A stretch of DNA of 64,000 bases, from NCBI GenBank assembly GCA_914767715.1, contig OU612071.1:14690948-14754947 (forward strand), read 5' to 3'. Under the pieces are notes generated by a model. It searched no databases, was not told the DNA's origin, and saw nothing but the letters and a program-made list of their open reading frames with translations. Positions 40,114 to 53,449 of the stretch are shown here, piece after piece. Within the stretch, counting starts at the first letter, position 1, and each line of letters opens with the position of its first letter. A program made the position numbers and the translations under genes. The DNA comes from Membranipora membranacea (lineage: Eukaryota; Bryozoa; Gymnolaemata; Cheilostomatida; Membraniporidae).

Positions 40114-40122
40114 CCTTTTATA
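40114..40122 (-). promoter_or_regulatory. TATA box of the sushi gene
   Basis: TATAAAAGG on the minus strand lies about 30 bases before the proposed leader exon. A repeated CAGGTGAA/CCAGGTGAA (E-box-like CAGGTG) occurs on both sides of it, at about 40100-40106 and 40131-40137. A strong TATA box suggests focused, possibly tissue-specific or inducible transcription; that is inference. Confidence 0.65.
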
Positions 40123-43100
40123 CCGATATTCACCTGGAGAGGGACGGCATTCAATCGCTATGACAACTTAGTGGGCTAGCTTGCTAATGACAGCTGATAA
40201 ACCGAAGTTAGGGGTGTAAAGTTGTTTTCCCCTCAAAGATGATACAGAACTCAAAATTGACCAGATTAAAAATTGCAGATGTGCAATGTATTATAAAATC
40301 AGCACTCAAATGGATTGCCTGATCATTGCTATTAAGGGCTTAATAAATTTTCTCAATGTAGATATTTGCCCGTGCAGGTTATGAATCCAGGGGTTTATAG
40401 CAATTGTGTACACTCCTAGCTGTATGTCCCAACGGCTGCAGCTGTCAACATTGCATCCTTCCAGTTTTTGGGAGACACTTATGGGAAGCATATGGAATCC
40501 CTGGTGAATCTTGAGCAGATGTATTGATGATCTCAAGCTATTTCCTTTGTACTCAGGGCCTCATTTGACAGTAGAGGATTATCTTAATTTTCATCATTAT
40601 CACACTGAAACTTCAGCCGTGTCTGTAGTAATTAATCTCTCACAGGCCGATATTCTATTTACTTAATTAAAGTACTAATCTTATTTTGAATCACCTGCTA
40701 GCACAGGCGGCCATAAGTATTGATAAATGTCAGTGACCAAGTATTTGATGTTGACATTTATTGTTCTTTTAACGATCCTTACTTTCAAGCCATCAATCAA
40801 AATTTGTTACAATGTGTCAATTTTCCAGTTAGATCAATGTAAATTTGATATAATGTGTTCACAGAGTAGAGAGATATTGTTAATGTGCATATTTTTTGGC
40901 CAGAATTTTCTGTCAGATTTTTTTATCAGATTTTTCTTTACCAGAAATCTGCATTTTGTAACAATGTCCAATACTCAGATCTCTGGGTCCTCCCGATAAC
41001 AGCTCATATTAAAAATATCTGATCAAGCATTCTGATGGAAAAACCTGTCCGAAAAAAATCGACTGTCTAGTTACTCCTTTCCTGTTTATTTTTTCTCATC
41101 CCGACATATTCAAAATGTAATCTTGTATCGCAAAAGACTGCTAACTAAGTTTAACAAAAGTTGGATGAAATTTGAGGTGCTTTTGGATTTCATCAGGTGA
41201 TAAAAAACTGGTTTTAAGACTATGACTTCAATTATGTTAAAGCTGGCTGTCATGGGAGTTTATGAAAGGAACATTGCTAAAAGAGATCTCCTCAAGAAGC
41301 ATTACTGGAAGAAATCTGTAGCTTTACAACAACTACACCAATTCCCCCCCCCCCCCTTAGTTCAACCTCTTCATCTCTGAAAGCTGACGCTGACAATAAC
41401 ATATTACACAATGAAGCGTAATTGGCCGTTGAGAGCTTATTCTGATTCGGTGCCACTGAGACCTTATGTGTGAGTGCACAGGATTGTCATCGGCAGCAAT
41501 GAACACAATCCAAATCCATTTCGCCTCAGTTTATGACATCTCTAAAGTTCTAGGGGGTCACAGCGGCTTTCTCCCCTGTAAGGTGAAAGAACAGCTTTGA
41601 AATAATTCTAGTTGATAGATTACTATCTAATGCACATTAATACTTAATCTAAGTGTTCAGACATTACAATGCAAGTTAGTGGCATTACATTATCAAATTG
41701 GTGACAAAATTGATAATGTAATGCCACTATCTCACATTGGAGCAATTAACACTTTATAAATGCCACTGCCAACACCATTAATCAAACATTCTCATGCACT
41801 GAATGCTCTAGGAAACAGAACCCTTACTTTTGTCAATATTACGACCCTGTGATGGTCTTGTACGCACCTCAAAATTAATCTGGTGTCCGTAATAATGTGC
41901 ACTGTACTGTATAGAGATTATATAGATTACCAGTGCAAACCCAAGATTAAGGTAATGACCCTACACAAAGCTATGCCAGATTGTCATCAAATATTTACGG
42001 TTGACTGTTCTAAGGCGATGATGCGATTTTCCGGCCCAGAAATAAATTACGCTGGATAACTTCTCTGTCTATTAACATGTAGCCGAGATTTTACCTGTAG
42101 TAAGTAAGGTCTAGAAGGATTTATGTCTAAACTTTGTTTTGTTTCTGATGATCACTGTTGAAGATTTTTCCGTTTGCGCAGTGATAGCAGAATATGTTCC
42201 CGTTTTATGGGCAGCTGAAATTGAAGGGGCTGCAGTCTTCCCTGGGAAAGTTTGATACCCACCTTCAAACCATGTGCTGCTTGTTTGAGTGAAAAGCTGA
42301 GAAGTGTTTATAGTTGGTATTGCTACCGAAAAGGAGTAAGTTTTTTGGGTCATTCTTATTAGCAAATATCCAAATTTTTCATGCAGCGCAGTATTCAGAT
42401 GTGTATTATTTGTAAACAATACACGTCAATCAATTAAACGTTAAGATGCATCTCTCTCTGCTCCCTCCTCTTGTACAAGCAAGCAATGGACGTCTGCATG
42501 CCTACTGACTACTGGAAGTTGAGAGCAACTTGACCGAGACGAACATGGATTGAGATGGACTACGCGATTGTTTTTTGGAAGCTTATACATAAAACATCTC
42601 CCTGTCATAATACCGAAAATATCAACTCCTATCAAATTTATACAAATGCATCAAATAATAGTCCAATATTTTCAGTATCAGCTTGTTCGGCCGCCCTCAA
42701 CCTAAACATCTTGAAAACTTTTTGTTCGAATTGATGGCAAGATAAAGAGTGTATTTTTAGATTGATTTAGCGTTGCGACGCGGAAGGACTTTCTCTTTGA
42801 GTTTACTAACTTAAACTATGAGAGCATGTGGCAGGGTGTATAGGAATTATGTTGGTGTCTGCGTCAGTTGAATACCTATGGTGCATAGACATAGCTAAGC
42901 AATACATATATAATATAATTATTATATTAATGTGCATCATTGTCGTGTTATGTCTGTCTCAGCATGTAGATGCGACATTGTGAGAGGTTTGTGATGATTC
43001 TAGGTCTATTACCTTCCCGCCCAAAGCCACTCACAGTCTCAATCTGAGGTGTAGCATTGACGTTAAGTAATATCAAACCTGTCCCATTCAGTGGGTTATA

Positions 43101-45410
43101 TACAGTGCATGAACAATGATGTTGTTGCACACAAAGGGGACCTCCATTATGATATGATATCTATCTGGTCAACCAAGCAATGAGGAATTGGTACCGGTCA
43201 GTTTCCATGTGAAATCACCTTATATATTACAAATCAAGCGTTTGACAGTAAATACTACATGCCCAGTTAAACTGATTAAATTCTTTGATATGGAAGGCGG
43301 TACCATTTCCACAAACGTTAAGATAGTTGTGTACTGCGGGATAACTGATATGAGAATGTCTAACAGGCACACACCGAGGCTTAAGCCATAATGACGATAG
43401 TAGCGAACATTTAATAACCACCAGGTAGGTACTCAGGCTAAACGATCTAATGCTCTGATCAGGTTGTGTAATGTATCAGATTGGATTATCACACTTAATA
43501 ACCATAGCAACGCTTTTAGTCAAGCCAGACGTGATAGACCAACGCTGATATCCGATTATTACTTAAGGTTTTTGAGCACCCCTCCCCACCCCTCCATGCT
43601 CAGATTTGTACATATGGAATCTGGCATACATTATTTATGCTGTTTTGTTGATGCAGTCTTTTCGTATTTTATAATGCCTTGCCAGAGACGGCCTTATCGA
43701 TTAAACAATACCGCATAATTTGCTAGATGACGGAGACTAACGTGTTGATTGAACTATAACGATAAAACATTGACATTCATGAAAGTGAACTTAGTTAGAA
43801 TGCTAAACTTCTGATAGTCAGTATGATATGACTAAACACCACCACACAACCACAGTAATTATTGCAGAAAGGATGTGATGCAACAGCAAAACTGGAAATT
43901 ATCAACATTGGTTATGGAAAGGGTAGCTCTGGGCAAAGTATTTGTCAAAATGATCCATTTCTACGTGTACATGGTGTTACAATAGCCACTACAAATGTAG
44001 CAATGCTTTTGTGGAATAGGATGGATTCAGTGTGGGTAGAGTGAATGACGAGTGACAACGAATTCAGTGATAAGCTAGCGGTGAGTAAGGAACCGGTCAC
44101 TAAACATGTCAACATTCACTCCCTCTCTGTACAGTCAGCCCTCAATATCAACAGCGCGAATATACATATATATCAACAGCGCATTTGTATAAATATATTT
44201 GTATTAATACAATGATATGAATATATACTTATATACATATATATGTATATATACATATATATGTATATATATATATTTATATATGTATGTATGTATGTAA
44301 CAGTTTGATGCCCAACTGAATATAAGCACTTCTTTAGCTTATTGGTAACAGGAAAAAAGGTGAGATATAGGGCTGAGACCCGCTCATTTGGGATTGCAAA
44401 CAGAAGAAGACAGCTTTCCAGTATAAATTAAAATCAGGTCAGATTCTATTATTGTATTGCTCCATATGACAGTAGGGCAGTGACTTTGATTGTGCAGAAG
44501 AAATATAGGCTACGGCCTGATCAAACGGTTATTAAAGAGGGGGCAACTCTGATTATAAATCATATCAGACCATTTCTCGCCCTGATTGATCAGGTATTTG
44601 AGAGTAAGAGAACAACAATTCTGAAAATCACGCTGACAAACAGCCTGCTAATTCATCAGAGCATCTCCGAGCGTACTAACAATCCTTCAGACAGTCAGCA
44701 ATTAACCCTCTATCTAATAAGCACATTCATACAACAATAATTTCTCTATTCAGAGGTCTTTCTGCACCAATTTCACACTGTCATGTATTGTGAGCAAGAA
44801 TGCAGGAGGTTTGAAAGGGAAGGGGTGTTGACTCTTAGATATTAAGATTGTTGATTTTTAAACTTTGATTTCAATATCATATCAGCTCAATTAAACTCGG
44901 CTTAACCTGTGGGGTTACCCATGGCATAACCTGTGGCGATCGCAGACAATATTATATAATATAATGTAATATAATATAATATAATATATATAATATAATA
45001 TAAATATCCCCTTCTGCCTCATCAAACTTAGAGTAGTCGGTTTCTGGTCACTGCCCAACACAGTTCCTTGCTTAAGGGAGCCTGTTAAATAGTTCCATCA
45101 AATAAGACCTGGTGCATAAAAAATTAATTGTAGAATACAAACATTATAGATGAAAATCAGGCCAGACCTGCCTTCAATTGAGTAATTTATGCACCTCCTC
45201 TCATGCCACCAATCCTCCAGATGACAGACAAATAAACCTCCTACTGATCCGCACATTCAATACATGTGACAATCTCACTACCCAGACTGCTTTCTGTACC
45301 AATTTAAATACATTTATCTTATTCAGCGCTGATATTGTATGAAAGAACGCTGGAAATTTAGGGGGAGGGGGGATGGAGGTGGTGTATTATTTCGAAAGTC
45401 AGTACTTTGT
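40123..45410. other. Intergenic block, no supported gene
   Basis: No exon with credible splice sites or recognisable sequence. It holds a C-run at about 41346-41357 and AT microsatellites at about 44160-44300 (TATA/TATG) and 44951-45006 (ATAAT). Several short open frames were judged chance. Confidence 0.4.
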
Positions 45411-45956
45411 GGTTGTGTAGCACAGTTTATAGAGCTTGAAAAAAGTTATCTTCTTTTTTATCAAGTAGAATGAAATTCCAAATTTACAATGATAATAATA
45501 TAATTTATTTTCTGAGCACTAACTACACTTGTTTAATAATCAGTAATTCTCATGCATTGAAGAAATAATAAAAAATGAGAGGAAAATATTGTAGGCAGAA
45601 ACAGTAGAGTAAAATCAATTAGACAAAATGAATCTTGATATCTATCAAGTTAAAACTAAAATCGTTTTGTTTCAGTAGAAATATTTCAGTAAAACCCTTT
45701 TTGGTATTATATTGAGTTCAAGCATGTTCTCTCTGTGGTGGTGGAGTGATTATTGCAAAGTAGGTTAGCGAAGCGCTGATGCAGTATTGAATATCTCACC
45801 ACTTTCACAGAGGAAACAAACTAATTATATTTTACAACAACAACTGATTAGGAATATTCTTATCAGGTTACGTCCTGAGCAGACTGAGGCTGAATATCAA
45901 AATTAGAATAAGACGAGGTCAAAGTTGAGGCTATCCCATAATGCAACTCTCAGTAG
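45411..45956 (+). repeat. Long interspersed repeat, copy 1
   Basis: About 546 bp that match the reverse complement of 52036-52623 along most of their length, including GTTGTGTAG at one end and the inverse of TGAGAGTTGCATT at the other. Non-coding. Probably a transposable element family. Confidence 0.75.
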
Positions 45957-47062
45957 CTTCCCAAAGGTCATATCAAGTCAATAACAACAACAGGTTGGAC
46001 GCGATCACTTCAGGAAATCAAGGTGAGAGTTGCATTGTGGGATTATTGATCACATGACCTTTAGTTGGAAATGTTTGATGATACTGGAGACTGGAATAGA
46101 ATGAGCACTTTGCGATAAATGGGGAATAAACATTTCAAAAATTACAAATAAAATTTAGGGGAGTAATTCTTTAGGTGATATTGTAAAGCTAAATTACAGA
46201 ATTTTTGAATAAAAATCTTATGGCAAACATTATGACTGCAGACCCAAATAGCAAGGGCTTATATAATGGTACAAACGTTGCGGCACTTGAACACCCCTGG
46301 GTGTATTCTAGGTGCTCAGACTCAAGATCTGTAGGAGTAAGTGACATACTTATGCTGAACTGCAGTCTCAGTGCTTAGACTTAACCAAGATCCGATTATT
46401 AATTATTCACATTTACTTTGTTGTTTAGCCTTACAAACAGTTAGGGACCTGTTTACCACATAGGCTCATTCTACGCGCTCAGACTCAAGCTCATGTAGAG
46501 TATATGATACACAAAGTCCTACTAGTCTGGAGTCTGTGCTTACAGACTACCCCAGGATGATCTATAAGTTAGATACAGGAGTCACTAGATTTCTGATACG
46601 TCTTCTTAGAATTTACACAGCTGGAGGAGATAACTACATCTACACCTTCTCCTTCCTTATTTAACTTTGGCATGACAAGTCTGAAAATCAGAAGAAAGAA
46701 TTGAAATGGTTACAATGTTGTTTTAAACTTTTATTTTAATTCAATTAAATGTCTATCATGTACGGATTGCCCTCTCTTTTGTCATGAGAATACAACTTTT
46801 GCTTGTTCAGTCACTGTGGCGGTTTCTGCTCTCAATTTAAAAAAAACTACTTAGCAAAATAAACGTCACACTAAAATTTCTTTTAAAAATCAATCCTTGA
46901 CTCATTATGAGTTATACAGATTGTCATACTTGATCCGTCACTATTATGCAGTATAAATGTGTTTATATAGTCGATATTTGCTAACGTGATGGCAAGCAAC
47001 TTTAAATAACCTGTCAGCAAGAAAAGGACAATTGTTCTAGATAGAAATATTCTCCTTATGGG

Positions 47063-47155
47063 TTGCTGTGACTTGCCGTGGCTTGCCGCAGCATGACATG
47101 GGTTTCCGTGACTTACTTTGATTTACTGTGACTTACTGTGACTCACTGTGACCTC
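47063..47155 (+). repeat. Degenerate 10-bp tandem repeat
   Basis: A run of CTGTGACTTA-type decamers, regular at 47106-47155 and degenerate before that. It lies in the intron directly beside the donor of the 47363-47168 exon. Confidence 0.6.
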
Positions 47156-47624
47156 TATTTCACTTACGGTGGATTGCGGGTAAGAATAACAAGCTTGGCA
47201 TCTTCAAGACTAGAGTGACTCAGACGTTGCTTCAGATTGTTGCTCAACAGCTCAGGAGGGGAAGTGACATCATAAGAATACATTTGATTGGTTGGCCAGG
47301 TGACTGTCATCGTATCGTTATCACAGTTGAAGAAAGGTTTGATCTCAGATGACATCACACAGTCTGTAATATAGACCAAAGTAAATGAGACTGAACGCCT
47401 AGACAATGAAAGGTTTGGAATAGGTAATAAGACATAAAGGGTAGACATGGGAAGGACTAGAAAAAAGTCCCTAGCATGACTCAAATAATGATATTTTAAC
47501 AGTGGGTCTAAGTTTCTCTTATTACGCATCTACCATTTTCCTTCTTATTAAACCCCTACCTAGAAATAATTTCCCAGAGTTCACGTGTTAACGTTGTTGT
47601 TCAATTGAAAACGGGTAAGCACTA

Positions 47625-47735
47625 GATCAGAATAGGTCCGTTTGCCTGCATTTGGAGTTGTTTCCCCTCAATGATAAGAGTTATGGGAGCGAAGCCGAAT
47701 GCAGGCAACCTGGATCAAACTTCATCTAGGTGCAC
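47625..47735. repeat. Short inverted-repeat element
   Basis: TTTGCCTGCATT and AATGCAGGCAA face each other about 50 bases apart. The left side (GTCCGTTTGCCTGCATT) is shared with a repeat at about 15215-15235. Probably a small MITE; boundaries unclear. Confidence 0.45.
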
Positions 47736-48876
47736 ATCTTTTTGACCACTAGGTTACTGGCCACATATGGTGACTTTGATTTCTTTTTTGCAGTCTTCTC
47801 TTATATTTTTTATCAGTTTGTGACAAGCTCTCTGCATCAGGGAAGCAGTGCTATCTTGTACCTGCCTTAGAGGCCAGAGCATTCATCACAGGTTAACTAA
47901 AGATTCTGTAAAGAATAAAATATTTGACAGCTTACCTTCTCCGCAGATGTTGAGTAGTTGACTGGCTCGATGTACCAGTACAGTCTTTAAGAATGCTTTA
48001 CTGAGTGAATTATCGATGACAGCACACTTCGCTTTGCATGTGGACTGAAAGGAGAGACTTCTCACCACCTGGGATTCTGAAAAAATTGAGAAGGTATAAA
48101 CTGTATTTGTGTATCTTAAAACTCACAGATTTGACTAAACAGGAGAACAAGTACCGAAATCGGTTTAGCAGACTAAACTAATAGGATTGTCACAGAATAA
48201 ATGCGTTAATCACATATTCTGATCAACTGGCAAGAAACTAAGCTACACAAATATCCTACTGGGTCGATAATTGAATCAAACACCATCTTTGTGATTACTA
48301 CAGCCATCAATCATCACAGAATGGTGACTTTTATTGTTTTTCAGTTTGATTTTCATAGCAATATTTCCCTATTTAATCCACATTCATGTGAAACATAGCT
48401 AGACAGCATGCAATTCCACACAAAAATGTCCTTTTAAATTAATATTTCAGGCAAACTGGGCTGTTTTCATAAGTCCTGTTGGACTTCTCTCTACAATATA
48501 TCATGATTAGAAATTATGTTGAAGTTTCTATGAAAACAACATTCTTTATGTTAACTTTAGTTTAAATTAGAAAATTCACGAGTAGTTTAATAAAGTGAAC
48601 TGCTATATACTCAGTTCAGTTCTTGATCAGAGATTAGATAGGGAAACTTCGGGCTCGAAAACAACCTGAAAAACAATTATAGTCACCATTCAGCTATCGA
48701 CCCTTCAAGCTGTCAGCTGTCTGTCTGTGCTGATTCATGATCACAATAATCATCTTAAAGCTCAGCGTTTGAGTTGATTACTGATCAAACAAGGTACTTT
48801 CTATTTGTTTTCGTTCCCTTTGTTATGGGTGCATTATCAAATCGGGAAGCTCCGCAAATGGCACAAGATCATTTAA

Positions 48877-49252
48877 AGGGCAACCAAGGTTTCGCAGCCA
48901 TGCATTAATGGGTAGCAATAATGTGCTGGGCAGCATCAGCTTTGTGCATTACGCGATGCAAAACTCAAAGTAGTTGCTGACTCTAAGCTGGGTAACACTT
49001 CAGTTTAGGGGAGGTTCCAAGACTTTGCTGTAATATTTATAGAGCACAGGCTAAATTATAACAGGAACAGGAAACTGCTATGTGGTATTCTCTTTTAGCT
49101 GAGTTTGAGTACCTGATGGAAGAAATGTTTCACCAGAATTCTGGCTGAATAATCATCCGAATTATATTCTGTCTTTTCCCCCATGCAGAAGGTGCAATCT
49201 GCTATTAATCAATGGCCATCAATGAGAAGTTGTTTGAAACCTTGGTTGCCCT
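48877..49252 (-). mobile_element. TTAA-flanked MITE, copy 2
   Basis: 376 bp, terminal inverted repeats AGGGCAACCAAGGTTTC, flanked on both sides by intact TTAA (48873-48876 and 49253-49256). It is the reverse complement of the copy at 27855-28231 and lies in an intron of NHL copy 1. Confidence 0.88.
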
Positions 49253-51245
49253 TTAAGCAAAGTATGGCCCTGCCCCTGAAAAAAGAGATATTAACTTGGG
49301 TCAGCCCATTATCGATTCTACTGAGTGAAGATTAAAGTTGAATCTCTTGATCAAGGTTTTTAAATTTGATAGTTGAAGGGTGAGATGGATACTTATTTGG
49401 ACTAAATCTGTCAAGTTTTCTGAAGTTTTTACCGTGGATAAATGACTAACACGTTGATATTAATACAGTAATCGTCACATTGTACATTTAGCTACAGTTT
49501 TTGTTGCCATAAAGAGTTTTGAACAGATATTCTCACACAGGTAGGATTGTGCTGTCCTGTGGAGTTGTCTGAACTTCTACTATGTTAGAATAAAGCGGTA
49601 GGTAAGCGGTGGTGTTTTCCATCCATTCAAACCCTTGAAATAAATATAAAAATAAAATTTAATACATATGATGTGCTACTTATATTATCATAGGAGAATA
49701 ATTTTGTACTCAATAAATAAAGTTAAAATAAAAACATGAAAACAAAAGTATCATTAATTATCATATTTATGGTTATCTAATTCAATAAATGTGGTAACCA
49801 TTCAAGGAAAATATTTAAGTATCATATTTTTGGTTTCTATACAAAGTTTTGCTAAGTTTCGCTGATCTGTTTAGAGCACACAAGATAGGATACAAACTTT
49901 CACTTGCAAATAATACGGAACGAAATCATTCTGTAGAGAAAATATTGAAGCTGTGGTCTTGGGTAAAAGCAGATGTATGTCATAGATATACTATTTCTGT
50001 ACATAGTTCAGTACACAGGACATAGTACACTGTTCTGAGGAAACATAACTAATAAATTCACATATTTTTGATTACCTTCCATATGAGGCATTTGGTCTTT
50101 TTTATTACTATAGGCAAGATAGAATTATGCCTCATACTATTCAAAACTCTTATAATAATTTGTACCGTATGGCTCAGAATAAAATCTCACCTGTGAGCTT
50201 AAAGATGCTCTCATAAGATCCAACGTAAACAGCGTTGTCAATTGGTAGAACAGCGTAGTTGCTAATGGACAGGTAGTCACACGAATCTGACGAATTCAGA
50301 CAGACGGGTACTGTATGGTTGGAAAGGGTGTCAAGAATTCTAAGTTTGCTGTTACCAGCGTCAGCAACAATTTCTAAGTGCTTACCAAGCGGGGCTATCT
50401 CAAAGAGGGTATTAATCCTGGCACTATTGAATGAGCCTTCTACAAAGCCAGCTGATCTTGAGCCAGTTATTATAGTGTTGAGGATAACGGTTCTGTTCAC
50501 ATCAAATCTGAACCTCTTGGATGTTGTTAGCCTGTGATGAGGAGGCTTGTCATGTCTGAATTCCAGGACAGTCCACGAGGAGCTGTCAGGCCAGTGACTA
50601 CAGTAGAAATCTCTCCAGTGGTGATACCAACAGATCGGAGGGAATCGTTACCATAGTCAGTGACAAATAATTTGTTAGGGTCACGCGGATCAAGGACAAC
50701 CCCCCAGGGGACATTGAATTTTCCAGATTTGCCATTGACGTTACCAGCACTTGTACACATACCTGCAATCTGTGATGAGTTGTCCGGTCAAGCATGCGAA
50801 GACTGTGATTATTAAAGTCAGCAATCGCAACGTTTGAGGAATTAATTTGAGTGAATCCGGTTATACGTTTGAAGTGGACATTGCCTCCTTTTCCTTCCCT
50901 ATAACCACGAGTAGCTGAGCCGACGATTGTTTCTGTTGACTTCCAATCAGTTGTTTCCATATATCTCCTGTCAGAGAAGAGAAGAGAACCGTCGTCACTG
51001 AAGAGATCGAGCTCTATATGGTAAATGACGCTGGTCATACCAGAGAGAAAAGTCTCCAACATCTCATACTTGACACTAAAAAGAAAAGATAAGTTATGGA
51101 ACTTTCACAATCAAAAACTAAATCATGTTCTTCAAACAGTCTTGACATATTTTTGCCTGCTACTGCCCTCTAATATTTCAGGCGAAAACAAGTTGTGTTA
51201 AAGCATCCATGAAATTAATATTGAGGTTAGCTAAGCTGTTTTTTT

Positions 51246-51345
51246 AGAGAAGTGAACCATCGTCCTTGAATAGATTGAGCTCAATGTGGTTAATGACGCT
51301 GTACATCTCAGAGAGAAAAGTGTCCGACTTCTTGTATTTGACATT
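51246..51345 (-). pseudogene. Partial duplicate of the start of the NHL exon
   Basis: About 100 bp reading VKYKKSDTFLSEMYSVINHI and LNLFKDDGSLL, then a stop. It is homologous to the first 33 codons of the neighbouring exon at 51075 but lacks the acceptor AG (AA instead). It lies 170 bp upstream in the same orientation: a small tandem duplication that cannot be spliced as it stands. Confidence 0.75.
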
Positions 51346-52035
51346 AAAATTGAATTAAAATAAAAGGCATTTTTACAGTTTTCTCTACAAATACAGTATA
51401 CCACAATATATATTAGGTATGTTTTGTCCTTCTAAAATACAAAGATCAAACGGAGTCGTCAAAAATAAATTGCCCATTTATTTAACATGTTCTTCTCAAA
51501 ACTCTATTGACTCTCGAGTCTGATGATTGCTACAGTATTATTTTTCGAATTTATCTCTTTGTTCAGTTTGAACCAAAGGTGAGGTATTCATTGAAATCAC
51601 ATGCATTGACGTTGGATGTTTAAATTATCAAGCAATACTTGTCATTATGATAAATTGAAAATTATATTACAGATATCTGATGAGTTGAATGACCTGACTC
51701 AAGCACAATCAGACGCAATCAGACACGATCAAACTTATATTGAATACAGAATATTCAGATTGTGCTATCCTTGTTATAACATACCTTGATGTTTATTACA
51801 GCACTTTACTGATGATACCATATGTCTTTAATCGAAGCATATACCCTATAACTCGTTAAGCATCCACTAGCCTTCTATAAATATCTAATAACAACAAAAC
51901 TATTTTCTGCTTGCTTTTGCACCTTTTAGCTGGTTCATAACTTGAATCACGTATCAATGTTTCGAGTTTACGATATAAATGATTAAATTACAGGTTTGGT
52001 AATGGAAAGGTTCTAGACATGTTCAATAGGGTAGG

Positions 52036-52623
52036 TACTGAGAGTTGCATTACGGGATGGCATCAACTTTGACCTTGTATTTATTCTTATTTTCATTTTG
52101 ATATTCAGCCTCAGTCTGATCAGGATGTTATATCTATTCAATCAGTGTTGTAAAATGTACAAAGTTTGTTCCCATTGTGAATGTGGTGAGATAGTCAATA
52201 CTGCAGCAGTGTCTTGATACCCTATTTTGCAATAATCACTCCGCCACCACAGAGGGAACATACTTGAACTTATATCATACCAAAGAGTTTTTAACTCAAA
52301 TAATTCTACTACTGAAACAAAACATTACCCATGCAGCTGAGCAAAACAAAGCATGGACATGTCCAGTTGTTCTCAGATTTAAGGTTTTTTAAATATCGAG
52401 ATTCATTTTATCTGATTAACGTTATTCTAATTTTTCTGCCTTCAATATTATCTTACTAACTTTCTTATTTCTTCAATGCATGAAAATTACGGATTATTAA
52501 ACAAATTAAAGTTAGTGCTTAGAAAATAAACTATATTATTATCATAGTCAATTTGGAATTTATCTCCACCTCAGAAAAGGGAATGTAACTTCTTTCAAAC
52601 TCTATAAACTGTCCTACACAACA
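52036..52623 (-). repeat. Long interspersed repeat, copy 2
   Basis: Inverted counterpart of 45411-45956. The two copies bracket NHL copy 1 in opposite orientations. Confidence 0.75.
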
Positions 52624-52843
52624 ACAGAGTACTGACTGTCAAAAATATATACTCCCCTCCAACACAGGCTATATAACAATGCTGTATTATATTTAAGAAC
52701 AATGCTGTAGAATCCTTGATCACCAGTCGGTTTTAAGTGTCCATTTAGAACTGCATAAAGTTTTGTAATGATCACATAAATACAAGATGTGATACTTATT
52801 TGGTATCTATGTTTTAGTGACACCAATGAACTCCCTCACCGGG

Positions 52844-53449
52844 CAGGCCCTTATTTCTAGGGGAGGCAGGGACGCTCTGCCTCTCCTAGAATGCTCAATA
52901 GAGCAGCTTAAAATGCTATATTGAATATTTCATCTCAGAATCAGCTCATTTGGGATTGCCATTTGCTTATGATATCATTAAAACGCTTTAGAGGCTGGGT
53001 ATTACCCCAGACTCTACAGGAGAAGCTCACAATATTAAACCTGATTTTATTTCACACCTTCAGGGTGTCATGCGCCCCCCCCCCCAACCTTTTTCCTGAA
53101 CTACGGCCTAAATAATTCGTCCGTCTGATTATGTGACATACCTGTCAGCCTTATCACAAAACTGCCCCATTGTGGTTAGGAGTCATTCTGATAACAGGGC
53201 CGTAGTTTAGAGAAAATGGGGGGAGATTAACACCCGGTGGGGTGCTGTACGCTCCTAACGGAGGGGTGCTGTAAGCTCCTAACGGGGGGGGGGGTCTGTG
53301 TCCCTCAAAACTATTTTAAAGTTTATGAGTAGATGATGAAAGGCATATGTGAGCTGATTCTGTCATGGGTGCATAGTGTTTTCATACCACTCTATTTAAA
53401 ATTCCAGGGGAGGCAGTGCCCCTCTGCCTCCCCTAGAATTATGGGCCTG
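52844..53449. mobile_element. Long inverted-repeat element, hAT-like ends
   Basis: The left end (CAGGCCCTTATTTCTAGGGG) and right end (inverse of CAGGCCCATAATTCTAGGGG) match for about 50 bp. Diverged pairing continues inward to CTACGGCC (about 53101) against GGCCGTAG (about 53198). Homopolymer runs of C (53078) and G (53284) lie inside. No matching target duplication was seen, so the structure may be nested or eroded. Confidence 0.55.

Larger units (their letters stand above)
46569..51075 (-). pseudogene. NHL-repeat protein gene copy 1, frame-damaged
   Basis: Exons on the minus strand: 51075-50191 (NHL repeats), 49633-about 49539, 48076-47936, 47363-47168, 46680-46569 (TAA). The first starts at the same acceptor as exon 3 of the intact copy at 63424 and reads the same protein (HIELDLF, GYREGKGGNV, GVVLDPRDPNKLFVTDYGN). 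Against that copy it has a 7-base deletion near 50770 and a second frameshift near 50530. The three last exons chain cleanly in phase: SQVVRSLSFQSTCK; DCVMSSEIKPFFNCD; LVMPKLNKEGEG. The 49633 exon does not join the 48076 exon in phase, so an exon is missing. No signal-peptide exons were found upstream. NHL repeats form beta-propellers. Decay or assembly error are both possible. Confidence 0.75.

Noticed and set aside
42111-42419. 102-codon minus-strand frame
   Set aside because: Ser/Thr-rich text without motifs, neighbours or splice context; likely chance.
42948-44740. Several 60-86 codon frames on both strands
   Set aside because: Overlapping frames with no splice signals or recognisable content.
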